From: CAYZXL01 sp964482435
GTDB lineage: Bacteria > Auribacterota > JABMQX01
DNA: 50,308 bases
Direction of reading: 5' to 3'
Assembly (NCBI GenBank): GCA_964482435.1
Contig: CAYZXL010000031.1
Coordinates: 1-50,308, forward strand
The position numbers were made by a program, and so were the translations under genes. Positions 17,164 to 25,642 of the stretch are shown here, in pieces (within the stretch, counting starts at the first letter, position 1; each line of letters begins with the position of its first letter). Under the pieces are notes generated by a model. That model made no database searches. It had not been told where the DNA came from and saw only the letters and a program-made list of their open reading frames with translations.

Positions 17164-18362
17164 GGGTTCTGCATGTCGTTAAGACCTCTGATGGTGCGCT
17201 GTGGGCGGCGAGCCAGTCGGCGGTGCTGACCAGGCTCGGTGTTGAAGTTCACGTGGCTCTGCCTCGTTTGAAAGGACGAGCAGTGTCGGCTTGGCGCTCG
17301 GCGGGTGCTGTTATCCACGAGGCAGACCTAAGTCTGCCCCTTGCCAAACCCTCGGTCTTGCGTGCCACGGTTCGACGCGCAAGACGCCTTGTTTCAGAGG
17401 TGAGGCCTGACCTTATTCACAGCCATTTCGTAACCACAACACTCCTTCTCCGTTGGGCACTGGGTAAAGAGCATCCGATCCCAAGAATCTTCCAGGTGGC
17501 CGGGCCTCTTCATCTCGAGCACCGCTTTTATCGGCGGTCGGAGATATCGTTAGCTGGTCCGCGTGACTTCTGGATTGCCTCCAGTCGTTGTATTGCGAAC
17601 CACTATCTGGGGGCCGGCGTTCCGAGACGCAAAGTATTCCTTTCGTACTACGGCCTTGACACGCGGAACGAGGAGGCGGGGTGTGTTGGTGTCTTGCGCC
17701 GTCGGGTGGGAGCCTCCGACAACATCGTTGTTGGGAATATCAGTTTCATGTATCCACCGAAGTGGTACCTCGGCCACGTGGTCGGTCTGAAGTGCCACGA
17801 AACTCTAATTGATGCCCTTGGAATAGTGACAAGGAAGAACCCGACAGTCTTAGGTGTCCTGGCAGGAGGTGCCTGGGGAAACGCGTTTTGGTACGAGGAA
17901 AGACTTCGGCGCCGAGCAAAACAGGTTGGCGACGGGCGGATTCGTCTTCCTGGCCCACTGTCTCCCGACGAGTCGAGAGTCGCCTGGCGCGATTTTGATT
18001 TGGCGGTTCACGTCCCATTGTCTGAGAACTGTGGCGGAGTGGTCGAGCCGCTCTTAGCAGGTCGGCCTGTCGTCGCGAGCAACGTGGGCGGCATACCTGA
18101 GGTGGTTGTGCCCGGACAAACAGGCTGGCTCGTGCCGCCAAGATGCGCGGAGACGCTTGCAAGGGTGATACTGACGGTGCTGGGCCGGAGGGAAGAAGCG
18201 TCAGTGTTGGCAGAACGGGGACGACAATTAGTGAAAAGAATGTTCGACGTCGAGCGAACAGGGCGGGAGGTGCTGGAAATCTACCAACACATTCTGGACC
18301 GGAATAAACCGAGTCCGCCCGAGTTCAATTCACTCGCCTTCCTGGAGCGTCTCAGCTCGTAG
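17160..18362 (+). CDS. GT4 family glycosyltransferase
   Basis: 400 aa. ATG 17160 overlaps the preceding stop and starts the Rossmann domain (MRVLHVVKTSDGALWAASQ). PDLIHSHF is the classic second strand motif, VAGPLHLEH follows, and the C-terminal domain has SENCGGVVEPLLAGRPVVASNVGGIPEVVVPGQTGWLV. There the usual E-x7-E is E-N-C-G-G-V-V-E, with both glutamates kept. It is cytoplasmic. A 270-base spacer follows, in which the frame from about 18419 (IVIEVHMQLSG, ending at TGA near 18519) could be another gene scrap, and which carries a dispersed repeat just before the sugar-phosphate transferase gene. Confidence 0.88.
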   Translation: MRVLHVVKTSDGALWAASQSAVLTRLGVEVHVALPRLKGRAVSAWRSAGAVIHEADLSLPLAKPSVLRATVRRARRLVSEVRPDLIHSHFVTTTLLLRWALGKEHPIPRIFQVAGPLHLEHRFYRRSEISLAGPRDFWIASSRCIANHYLGAGVPRRKVFLSYYGLDTRNEEAGCVGVLRRRVGASDNIVVGNISFMYPPKWYLGHVVGLKCHETLIDALGIVTRKNPTVLGVLAGGAWGNAFWYEERLRRRAKQVGDGRIRLPGPLSPDESRVAWRDFDLAVHVPLSENCGGVVEPLLAGRPVVASNVGGIPEVVVPGQTGWLVPPRCAETLARVILTVLGRREEASVLAERGRQLVKRMFDVERTGREVLEIYQHILDRNKPSPPEFNSLAFLERLSS

Positions 18363-18583
18363 GCACTGCATAAAGGGGATTATGAGGCTCCTGTCCAGAA
18401 AGAGCCCCGCCCTTGCCCAACATTGTGATAGAGGTCCACATGCAGCTTAGTGGATGTTTTCACAAGTACGATGGCGTATCGGTAATCCACCACGTGTTTC
18501 TGATAACGTCAGCCTGACCTCGTCGCCAGAAGAGGCCTCTCGCGAAGCCGCAAAGGATCGCTGACAATCAGAAAGTGAAGCCG

Positions 18584-18609
18584 CTTGGCGTCTTAGCGCC
18601 TTGGCGAGA
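18584..18609 (+). repeat. Dispersed repeat, cttggcgtcttagcgcc family
   Basis: The sequence cttggcgtcttagcgcc plus ttggcgaga recurs in variant form at 41650-41680 and, in the other orientation, at 40933-40960 and 41607-41636. Here it ends 24 bases before the start of the sugar-phosphate transferase gene and may mark an insertion or recombination joint. Confidence 0.6.
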
Positions 18610-18632
18610 CAACACCCAACACAACAGGCGCG

Positions 18633-19343
18633 GTGGAAAGAGACCTCGATCTGAAACGAGTCGTGGATGTTTTTGGAGCGGCCCTCGGCCTGGCCCTGTT
18701 CAGCCCGGTGCTTTTGATCAGCGGGTTGCTCATTCGGCTCACCCTGGGGCGGCCGGTGTTGTACGTTGGCCCCCGACCCGGGCTTGGTGGTCGGATATTC
18801 AGATTGTACAAGTTTCGCACGATGACAGACGAACGCGGACCGGATGGTCGGCTGCTGCCCGACGCGAAGCGGTTAACTCCCCTGGGGAGATTTCTCCGCA
18901 GGCTGAGTCTTGATGAGCTGCCGCAGTTGTGGAATGTTCTGAAGGGCGACATGAGTTTAGTGGGACCGCGTCCCCTTTTGGTCGAGTACCTCGACAGATA
19001 TACTCAAACGCAGGCTCGACGGCACGAGGTGCGTCCGGGAATCACGGGCTGGGCACAGGTCAACGGACGCAACTCACTCACCTGGGAGCAGAAGTTCGAC
19101 CTGGATGTCTGGTACGTGGACCATCGTTCGTGCTGGTTGGACGTGAAGATTCTCTCCAAGACAATAGGGCTCGTGCTCAGGAGAGAGGGGATATGGAGGC
19201 AAGGTGAAATAAACGAGCCGTTCATGGGGACGCTCACCGGGGCTACGCGAAAGCAAACTGAGCAGGGTGACAAGGTATTCCGCAGGGATAATTCGCGAGT
19301 GTCGGGTCTGAGGGCAGGCGAGCAGACATGCAGAAGCTACTGA
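18633..19343 (+). CDS. pglC: Initiating sugar-phosphate transferase (PglC/bacterial sugar transferase family)
   Basis: 236 aa, the size of the small monotopic phosphoglycosyl transferases that move a sugar-1-phosphate from UDP-sugar to undecaprenyl phosphate and so start the repeat unit. A single N-terminal hydrophobic helix (about 12-34) gives a reentrant membrane anchor. Conserved features are YKFRTM (59-64), the Asp-Glu catalytic dyad in SLDELPQLWNVLKGDMSLVG (D94/E95), GPRPL (111-115), RPGITGWAQVNGRN and DVWYVDH. The start is GTG 18633. It overlaps a truncated pglD-like gene by 16 bases, the pglC-pglD order of known bacillosamine loci, so UDP-diNAcBac-like sugars are the likely substrates (inference). 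The last 25 residues are less conserved. Confidence 0.9.
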   Translation: MERDLDLKRVVDVFGAALGLALFSPVLLISGLLIRLTLGRPVLYVGPRPGLGGRIFRLYKFRTMTDERGPDGRLLPDAKRLTPLGRFLRRLSLDELPQLWNVLKGDMSLVGPRPLLVEYLDRYTQTQARRHEVRPGITGWAQVNGRNSLTWEQKFDLDVWYVDHRSCWLDVKILSKTIGLVLRREGIWRQGEINEPFMGTLTGATRKQTEQGDKVFRRDNSRVSGLRAGEQTCRSY

Positions 19344-19474
19344 TTTACGGTGCAGGGGGACACGCCAAGGTCATTGTGGACATCGTTCATAAGTGCAGGG
19401 GCTTTGAGATAGCTGGGCTGATTGATGATGACCCCTCCCGTCCGGGGGTGTTGCTAAGGCAGGCCCCACATTGA
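19328..19474 (+). pseudogene. Truncated PglD/NeuD-like sugar N-acyltransferase
   Basis: 48 codons from ATG 19328 to TGA 19474. MQKLLIYGAGGHAKVIVDIV and GFEIAGLIDDDPSRPG are the UDP-sugar-binding Rossmann-like N-terminus of PglD. The whole left-handed beta-helix with the catalytic histidine is absent. It overlaps the end of the pglC-like gene by 16 bases, as an intact pglD often does. A complete but different NeuD/PglD-like gene lies 2.1 kb downstream, so this is the stump of the original acyltransferase gene. Confidence 0.75.
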
Positions 19475-19512
19475 GATAGAACAGTTCAAAAGGCAACCAC
19501 GGGGTATGCTAT

Positions 19513-20544
19513 ATGAGACAAACAGATAATGCCGCGGTTACAGCGGTAGATGTCGCCTTGCCTCCAAAACGCTTGACGAACGGCGATTTGGCCAAGGAGT
19601 TCCCGGACTGGTCGGCGGAGAAAATCTTTGAGAAAACGGGAATTCGGGAAAGAACAATCGCGGAGCCAGACCTTTGCGCGTCAGATTTGGCGTTTGAAGC
19701 AGCGCGGAGACTTTTCGCCCAGGGAGTCTGCGACGCGTCCAATGTGGACCTCCTCCTGTTCTGTACACAAAGCCCGGATTACTTCCTGCCGACTACCGCG
19801 TGCCTCCTCCAAGAGCGCTTAGGACTTTCAACCGAGTGCGCAGCTTTCGACTTCAACCTGGGATGTTCTGGCTGGGTCTACGGGTTGGCAATTGCCAAGG
19901 GCATGATCGAGACCGGCCAAGCGGGGTGCGCTTTGCTTCTCACAGCAGACACGTACACACACTATATTCACCCCAGTGACCGGGCCAACAAAACCATTTT
20001 CAGCGACGGAGCGGCGGCGACTCTTATCGAGTCGGTCCAAAGTGACGAGGCGCCCAGCATCGGGGGAATGGTGTTGCGTACAGACGGCAGAGGTGCGATG
20101 AACTTGTGCGTCAAGGCCGGCGCCTCGCGCCACTCCATCGGGTCGACCAGCGAAAGTCCAGATGGGCCCGGCGACCGAAACCTCTTCATGAATGGTCCGG
20201 AAATATTTGCCTTCACGCTGAACACCGTGCCTCAGCTTGTTGAAGATGTTCTGGTGCGGGCGGGATTGGCCCTCGCGGATCTGGACTGGGTAGTTATGCA
20301 TCAGGCAAACCGGTTTATACTTGACGCGCTGCGTAAAAAGATTCGCATTCCGGCAGAGAAATTTGTGGTCAACCTCGAGTATACCGGAAATACTGTCTCA
20401 TCAACAATTCCCATCGTATTGGCTGACCTCAGCCGGTCCGGGCGGCTGCTTCCGAACATGAAGGTCCTGGTTGCTGGCTTCGGGGTGGGATACTCATGGG
20501 GAGGATGTGTCCTGAGGTGGCCATCAAGCGACAGGAAAGGGTGA
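19513..20544 (+). CDS. 3-oxoacyl-ACP synthase III (KAS III, FabH-like)
   Basis: 343 aa, a full-length thiolase-fold KAS III. The Cys-His-Asn triad is visible: C118 in NLGCSGWVYGL, H263 in MHQANRFI and N293 in TGNTVSSTIP. The C-terminal GFGVGYSWGG is also typical. The family condenses a short acyl-CoA with malonyl-ACP to give a 3-oxoacyl-ACP. It lies directly before a dedicated acyl carrier protein (3-base gap) and an SDR reductase, within a nucleotide-sugar operon rather than a fatty-acid operon. It therefore probably makes a short 3-oxoacyl (for example acetoacetyl) group for sugar decoration. That role is inference. Confidence 0.9.
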   Translation: MRQTDNAAVTAVDVALPPKRLTNGDLAKEFPDWSAEKIFEKTGIRERTIAEPDLCASDLAFEAARRLFAQGVCDASNVDLLLFCTQSPDYFLPTTACLLQERLGLSTECAAFDFNLGCSGWVYGLAIAKGMIETGQAGCALLLTADTYTHYIHPSDRANKTIFSDGAAATLIESVQSDEAPSIGGMVLRTDGRGAMNLCVKAGASRHSIGSTSESPDGPGDRNLFMNGPEIFAFTLNTVPQLVEDVLVRAGLALADLDWVVMHQANRFILDALRKKIRIPAEKFVVNLEYTGNTVSSTIPIVLADLSRSGRLLPNMKVLVAGFGVGYSWGGCVLRWPSSDRKG

Positions 20545-20547
20545 CCT

Positions 20548-20778
20548 ATGACGCGTAGTGAATGTTTGCGAATCATCGAGGATGCGCTGGACGTCCCTCC
20601 GAATACGCTGACTGAAGAGATGGAGCTATCCCGAGTTGAAGGATGGGACTCGATCGGGCATCTTTCCCTAATGGCAGCGTTCGACGCAAATCTCGGTATC
20701 GTTGTGGCACCTTCACGTCTTCACGAAGCGAGTGTCGTCAGGCATTTAGTCGATCTAGCAAAAGAAAACCTGGAGTAG
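20548..20778 (+). CDS. Acyl carrier protein-like phosphopantetheine protein
   Basis: 76 aa, the usual ACP length. The attachment site is Ser35 in GWDSIGHLSL, the DSx(L/I) phosphopantetheine motif, at the start of helix 2. The sequence is acidic and helical, as in ACPs. It follows the KAS III gene by 3 bases and precedes the reductase by 40 bases. It is probably loaded by the ketosynthase (malonyl or 3-oxoacyl group), handed to the SDR for reduction and then to the NeuD-like acyltransferase. A dedicated ACP separates this pathway from housekeeping fatty-acid synthesis (inference). Confidence 0.85.
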   Translation: MTRSECLRIIEDALDVPPNTLTEEMELSRVEGWDSIGHLSLMAAFDANLGIVVAPSRLHEASVVRHLVDLAKENLE

Positions 20779-20818
20779 TTTCTCAACTTTCAACAGCAAG
20801 TTTTGGGAGAGAGGGCGA

Positions 20819-21580
20819 ATGGGACTGGAGGCTTTCTCGCTGGCGGGTAAGCATGTTGTAGTCGTCGGTGCCTCGTCCGGGATCGGCAAGGCTACCGCTA
20901 TCAGATGCGCCGAGGCCGGCGCCATAGTTTCGGTTGCCGCGAGGCGGGTGGAACTTCTATCACAACTCGTTGCTGAGCTGCCTGGATCGGGGCACGGATT
21001 CCACATGCTTGACGTAAGGGTTTCGAGGAGCATTCCCCCCTGCTTGGATGTGTTCGTAAAGAGAGCTGGTCCCATAGGTGGCCTGGTTTACTCAGCCGGC
21101 GTCAGCACATTACTCCCTCTCAATGTAACTGGGGAGGACCATTGGCGGGGAGTATTGGATGTCAACCTGACGGGGGCCGTTTTCTGCACCAAGGAGGCAG
21201 TATCTGCCAAGCGCTGTTCGCCGGAGGGCATGGGAATTGTCTGGATTTCCTCCTCGGCAGCGCAAAATCCGGCTGGCGCAGGCAGGCTAAGCTACGGCGC
21301 CTCAAAAGCAGGGATGATTGGGGCGGCTCGTGCTCTGGCGAATGAGTTGAGCAGGAGAAGGATGCGGATCAACGTGCTTTGTCCAGCTGCTGTTGCCACG
21401 GAAATATGGGACAAACAAACGTTGGACGAGCAGCAAAAACGAAAATTCTTTGACAGGCATCCCCTCGGGATCGGTGAACCCGACGATATCGCCTATGCGT
21501 GTGTCTATCTTCTCTCCCCTGCCGCGAGATGGTTAACGGGAACGGTCATTTCCTTAGACGGGGGGTTCTCGGTCACGTGA
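20819..21580 (+). CDS. SDR-family 3-oxoacyl-ACP reductase-like protein (FabG-like)
   Basis: 253 aa classical short-chain dehydrogenase. The cofactor motif is VGASSGIGK (16-24) and ARR (41-43) after the second strand suggests NADPH use. The active-site set is N116, S144-S146, Y159 and K163 (YGASK), and the C-terminus has LTGTVISLDGGF. The usual NNAG is changed to YSAG. The family reduces 3-oxoacyl-ACP to 3-hydroxyacyl-ACP. Its position after KAS III and ACP fits that reaction. Reduction of a keto-sugar is the alternative. The stop overlaps the next start (GTGA), so it is tightly coupled to the acyltransferase gene. Confidence 0.87.
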   Translation: MGLEAFSLAGKHVVVVGASSGIGKATAIRCAEAGAIVSVAARRVELLSQLVAELPGSGHGFHMLDVRVSRSIPPCLDVFVKRAGPIGGLVYSAGVSTLLPLNVTGEDHWRGVLDVNLTGAVFCTKEAVSAKRCSPEGMGIVWISSSAAQNPAGAGRLSYGASKAGMIGAARALANELSRRRMRINVLCPAAVATEIWDKQTLDEQQKRKFFDRHPLGIGEPDDIAYACVYLLSPAARWLTGTVISLDGGFSVT

Positions 21581-22254
21581 GCGAAGGTAACAGACTTGTT
21601 GTGATTGGTGCCGGCGGCTTCGGACGAGAGGTTTTGCACCTCATCAACGACATCAATTCTGCATCCTTGAAGTGGCACTTTATTGGATTCCTCGACGATG
21701 ATCCGGGGGCGCTTAACGGGCTTGAGTGTCCCGGAAAAATCATAGACTCAGTGGAGGCATTTTCACGGTGGTCTGATACTTGGGCGGTGTGCGCAGTTGC
21801 GGATCCTCGGGAACGGAAAAGGCTCGTCCTGAGCCTCTCAGGCCGGGAGGTGCGTTGGACTTCGTTGATTCACCCGACTGCTAGAATTGGCTACGGCGAC
21901 ACGATGGGAGAGGGAACGATCATCTGCGCGGGAGCCTCTATTACGGTCAACGGTCGGATCGGCCGCCACGTTCATTTGAACTACTATTCTGTGTGCGGCC
22001 ACGATGTCGAGGTCGGCGACTTCTCAACTCTCTGCCCGCATGTGGACATCAGCGGCCACGCGGTTCTGGGAGAAGGAGTGTTTGTGGGTTCTCAGGGCAT
22101 AGTGCTCCCGGGGGCGCGCGTCGGCAATTGGGCGAAGATAGGCGCCGGGGCCGTGGTCTTGCGTCATGTCCCTCCCGCGTGTACCGTGTTCGGGGCGCCA
22201 GCCCAGCCCATAGGTCCTCCTGATATTAAAGACCGGAAACCCGGTTGCGTATAA
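21577..22254 (+). CDS. NeuD/PglD-family sugar N-acyltransferase (left-handed beta-helix)
   Basis: 225 aa from GTG 21577, overlapping the SDR stop by 4 bases. The N-terminal part (RLVVIGAGGFGREVLHLIND, FIGFLDDD) is the UDP-sugar-binding domain. From about residue 97 hexapeptide repeats form a left-handed beta-helix (IHPTARIGYGD, VNGRIGRHVHLNYYSVCGHDVEVGD, VDISGHAVLGEGVFVGS, VLPGARVGNWAKIGAGAVV). H142 in GHDVEVGD matches the catalytic base of PglD. Family members N-acylate a 4-amino sugar from acetyl-CoA, and some relatives use larger acyl-CoA or ACP donors. Linkage to KAS III, ACP and SDR suggests a 3-hydroxyacyl donor here (inference). Confidence 0.87.
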   Translation: MSEGNRLVVIGAGGFGREVLHLINDINSASLKWHFIGFLDDDPGALNGLECPGKIIDSVEAFSRWSDTWAVCAVADPRERKRLVLSLSGREVRWTSLIHPTARIGYGDTMGEGTIICAGASITVNGRIGRHVHLNYYSVCGHDVEVGDFSTLCPHVDISGHAVLGEGVFVGSQGIVLPGARVGNWAKIGAGAVVLRHVPPACTVFGAPAQPIGPPDIKDRKPGCV

Positions 22255-22278
22255 GCATGGCCCGTCACGCTACAAAAG

Positions 22279-22301
22279 GCGGACAGAAGCCTATTGTCCG
22301 C
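22279..22301. other. Small inverted repeat in operon gap
   Basis: gcggaca (22279-22285) and tgtccgc (22295-22301) form a perfect 7-bp stem with a 9-base loop, 25 bases after the acyltransferase stop and 120 bases before the aminotransferase start. There is no U-tract after it, so it is a processing or attenuation hairpin at best. The 167-base gap holds no gene. Confidence 0.35.
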
Positions 22302-22421
22302 ATCCCATTCTCGCTCCGAATAGATTTCGCAATTCGCCAAGGGTTTCGTTTCGTTGATGGTCCGTTCAGTGGAACGATAACCGTACTCGGTTTTTGAGGC
22401 TCAGAACAGGGAATAAATCAA

Positions 22422-23600
22422 ATGGGGCGTTCCACAGACACACCGGACAAAGTTAGAGTTTTTTGTCCTCGGCTTGGGGAACGGGAGGATTTTGTCGAGG
22501 GGCTTGCCCCTCTGTGGGCTTCGCGCCTTATCAGCCTTGGCAAGTATTGCGAGCGCCTTGAGGAAGAGGCGGCGAAGTACCTGGGGGTAAAGCATGCCGT
22601 TGCGGTCGGGAATTGCACCTCGGGGTTGATGCTTTGCATGAAAGCCCTGGCGATGGAAGGCGAAGTGATATTGCCCAGTTACACTTTCACGGCGACGGCG
22701 CATGCGGCAGTCTGGGCGGGGCTGGAGCCGGTGTTCGTGGACTGTGAGCCTATGACGTGGACGATGGACCCAGCGAAAGTCGAGGAGGCGATTGGGCCAC
22801 GAACCGGCGGGATAGTGGCTGTCTCGATCTTTGGCGTGCCACCGAGGTATTGCGAGCTTGAGCAACTGTCGGAAAAGCATCGTGTGCCACTTCTGACTGA
22901 CTCAGCACAGGCGATTGGGAGCGAGTACTGGGGGAAGAAAGCTGGGGGTTTTGGGGATGCCGAGGTCTTCAGCATGTCGCCGACAAAGGTGGTCACTGCC
23001 GGGGAAGGCGGTCTTGTCACGACGAACGATGACAAGGTCGGCGAGTACGTTCGGCAGGGACGGGATTATGGAAAGAATGGTAGCGACGTGGACTTCATTG
23101 GCTTGAGCGCGAGGATGAGCGAGTTCCATGCCCTGCTTGGGCTGCACAATCTGCAAGCATTAGAACAGGCTTTGACGAGGCGTTTTTCGCTAATCGAGAT
23201 ATACAAGCGACGGCTAGGCAAACTTGAGGGCATCGCGTTCCAGCACGTTCCGCGTGGGTGTCGTCCGTCAACGAACTACTTCGTCATTTATGTGGACGCT
23301 GAAAAATGCCCCGTTTCTCGCGACGAACTCCATTTCCGGCTGGCTGAAGCGGGAATCGAAACGAAGAGGTATTTCTGGCCCCCGGTACACATGTTGAAAG
23401 CCTACCGTCAATACCGTGAGAAATACGAGGGCAGGCTCCCGGTTACAGAAAAGGTGGCAGGATCAACTATTGCTCTGCCGCTTTTCACGGAGATGGAAGA
23501 CGAGCAAGTGGATCGCGTGTGCGATGCGATAGAAGAGGTCTTGAGAGAAGCGAGTCTCAACCGAAGAGCGGTTGAGGTGAAAGGGGAAGTGAGGTCGTGA
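22422..23600 (+). CDS. DegT/DnrJ/EryC1/StrS-family PLP sugar aminotransferase
   Basis: 392 aa, fold-type I PLP enzyme that converts a 4-keto (or 3-keto) nucleotide sugar to the amino sugar, usually with glutamate. Visible features: VGNCTSGLML (PLP phosphate site), ILPSYTFTATAHAAVWAG, DSAQAIGS with Asp160 for the pyridine nitrogen, and MSPTKVVTAGEGGLVTT with Lys189 as the Schiff-base residue. The C-terminus has KRYFWPPVHM. It lies between the acyltransferase and the dehydratase, giving a PglD-PglE-PglF-like set (inference for substrate). ATG 22422 follows a weak purine stretch (cagggaa). The last 15 residues are charged and variable. The next gene begins one base after its stop. Confidence 0.92.
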   Translation: MGRSTDTPDKVRVFCPRLGEREDFVEGLAPLWASRLISLGKYCERLEEEAAKYLGVKHAVAVGNCTSGLMLCMKALAMEGEVILPSYTFTATAHAAVWAGLEPVFVDCEPMTWTMDPAKVEEAIGPRTGGIVAVSIFGVPPRYCELEQLSEKHRVPLLTDSAQAIGSEYWGKKAGGFGDAEVFSMSPTKVVTAGEGGLVTTNDDKVGEYVRQGRDYGKNGSDVDFIGLSARMSEFHALLGLHNLQALEQALTRRFSLIEIYKRRLGKLEGIAFQHVPRGCRPSTNYFVIYVDAEKCPVSRDELHFRLAEAGIETKRYFWPPVHMLKAYRQYREKYEGRLPVTEKVAGSTIALPLFTEMEDEQVDRVCDAIEEVLREASLNRRAVEVKGEVRS

Positions 23601-23601
23601 G

Positions 23602-25533
23602 ATGGTAAAACTGAAAGCGTTCATCTGGAAAAGGCGGCGTTTGCTCGGGTTTCTTGCCGACAGCCTCTGCGTCGTGCTCAGTTACTGGCTGTCCTTTGTA
23701 GTGGGGCTTGCCGGTCTGGGCAGGACCTATGGGCATCTTTTTGCGAAGACATTGCCGCTTGTGATAGCCTGCCGCCTCGCTTTTCTGTGGATATTCAAGG
23801 TGCACAAAGGCTCCTGGCGGTACGCGAGTGTAGCCGAGCTCAGCAACATCCTGAAAGCGGTTGTCGCCAGCCAGGGGCTGATCATCGTCCTCTTATTTCT
23901 TGTAACGCGGCTTGAAAGCTATCCGCGCAGGATATTCGTCATCGACGCGCTGTTCCTGATTTTCCTGCTGGGAGGAGTAAGACTTACCTGTCGGCTGATA
24001 TGTGAGAAGCTGGGACGAAACCGGGGTGACGAAAGGCCGCTACGGGCGATCATCGTTGGCGCCGGGGAGGCAGGAGAGGCAGTCGTCCGGAACTTGAAGT
24101 ACGGGAATCACGGCACGCTTATCCCTGTGGGCTTTGTGGATGATGATCCCGCAAAAACAGGGATGATGATTCATGGAGTGCGGGTCCTGGGGAAGATTTC
24201 GGATTTGAGCTTGCTTATCAAGCGAAGAAGAATTGACGACGTCATCGTCGCAATCCCCTCCGCCAGCCGGACGTTAAGAAAGCAGATTTTCGCCGCTTGC
24301 GAGCAGACAGAGGTCAGGGTGAAGACGGTTCCGAACCTCCACGATGTGCTGATAGGGAAAAGGCAAATAGACGAACTTAGCGATCTGAACGTTGAGGACC
24401 TCTTAGGGAGGGAGACGATTAGCACCGATATGGAAAAAGCGCGGGGCTATTTACAGGGGAAAAGAGTCCTCGTAACCGGCGCCGGCGGTTCCATAGGAGG
24501 AGAAATCTGCAAGCAGGTTATCGAATTCGCGCCGGAATCCATTATCCTGTTCGGAAAGGGCGAGAACAGCCTTCATGACGTGCGGCTTCAGCTCGCCTCC
24601 AAAGGGTCGGTGACAAGGGTCTATTGCGTCCTGGGCTCCATAACGAACAGTCCCAAAGTAGCCGCCGTTTTCGCTCAGTTCCGTCCGGAGGTGGTATTCC
24701 ACGCCGCAGCGCACAAGCACGTTGATCTGACAGAGGTGAATTGCGACGAGGCGGTCCTGAACAATGTAATGGGCACAAGGAACATACTGCAAATTTCGAA
24801 GCAATATCGCGTGGAGAAGGTTGTGGTCATCTCTACAGACAAGGCAGCGGACCCAACAAGTGTCATGGGATGCACAAAGCGAATTGTCGAGATGATGGTC
24901 AGCTCCGAGAAAGAATCCGACACGGCAATCGTGGCGGTGCGCTTCTGCAACGTTTTAGACAGCAGGGGGAGCGTCATCCCGACTTTCCGACGCCAGATAG
25001 AGCTTGGTGGACCGGTGACCGTCACTGACAAAAGGATGAAGAGGTACTTCATGACGATTCCCGAGGCGGTCGAATTGGTAATCCAGGCGGGGGCAATAGG
25101 TCGTCATGGCGAGGTGCTGATGTTGGATATGGGCGAGCCTGTGAAAATCGTTGATCTCGCGAAGCAGATGATCAGGCTTTCGGGACATGTCGAAGGCAGA
25201 GATATGCGCATTGTCTTCACTGGAGTTCGTCCCGGCGAGAAGTTAGAAGAGCAGCTTGTGGGCTGTAACGAGACGGTCGCGGAGACAGAGCATCCGAAGA
25301 TTCGTCGCATCGAGTTCGCGAACCACGGTGCAGACCGTGCCGCGCTGGATAGGGATATTGACTATCTGGTTGAGAAATCTGTCGCCATGGAGCTCGACAA
25401 GGTTCGACAGAAACTCATGCAGATGGTGCCGGAATACAACCCGAACGTGAGTCAGGAGACGCTCAGTTGGCTGCCCTGGAAGCGCGCAGAGGTGGAACCG
25501 GAGCCTCAGGCGATTCATCGGGTGGAGACATGA
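23602..25533 (+). CDS. Membrane-bound nucleotide-sugar 4,6-dehydratase (FlaA1/CapD/PglF/WbpM family)
   Basis: 643 aa, full length for the long membrane form. Four hydrophobic helices fill the first 130 residues. A CoA-binding-like Rossmann domain follows (IVGAGEAGEAVVRNL, 151-165). The catalytic SDR domain then carries VTGAGGSIGGE (291-301), STDKAADPTSVMGCTKR and PGEKLEEQLV. The usual Tyr of SYK is Met422 with Lys426, the S/T-M-K arrangement known for WbpM/PglF. The reaction is UDP-GlcNAc to UDP-4-keto-6-deoxy-GlcNAc, the substrate expected for the aminotransferase upstream. It sits at the inner membrane facing the cytoplasm. It begins one base after the aminotransferase stop. Confidence 0.92.
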   Translation: MVKLKAFIWKRRRLLGFLADSLCVVLSYWLSFVVGLAGLGRTYGHLFAKTLPLVIACRLAFLWIFKVHKGSWRYASVAELSNILKAVVASQGLIIVLLFLVTRLESYPRRIFVIDALFLIFLLGGVRLTCRLICEKLGRNRGDERPLRAIIVGAGEAGEAVVRNLKYGNHGTLIPVGFVDDDPAKTGMMIHGVRVLGKISDLSLLIKRRRIDDVIVAIPSASRTLRKQIFAACEQTEVRVKTVPNLHDVLIGKRQIDELSDLNVEDLLGRETISTDMEKARGYLQGKRVLVTGAGGSIGGEICKQVIEFAPESIILFGKGENSLHDVRLQLASKGSVTRVYCVLGSITNSPKVAAVFAQFRPEVVFHAAAHKHVDLTEVNCDEAVLNNVMGTRNILQISKQYRVEKVVVISTDKAADPTSVMGCTKRIVEMMVSSEKESDTAIVAVRFCNVLDSRGSVIPTFRRQIELGGPVTVTDKRMKRYFMTIPEAVELVIQAGAIGRHGEVLMLDMGEPVKIVDLAKQMIRLSGHVEGRDMRIVFTGVRPGEKLEEQLVGCNETVAETEHPKIRRIEFANHGADRAALDRDIDYLVEKSVAMELDKVRQKLMQMVPEYNPNVSQETLSWLPWKRAEVEPEPQAIHRVET

Positions 25534-25642
25534 CAACTGGCGTGCGGAGTCTACCGACATGGATATTTCCCGAAGGATGGGGGTGCAGGGGGAGTTCGCA
25601 TAACGTGTGCATGTGGCCGCCAATGGCAAGGAGACCCTTGAA

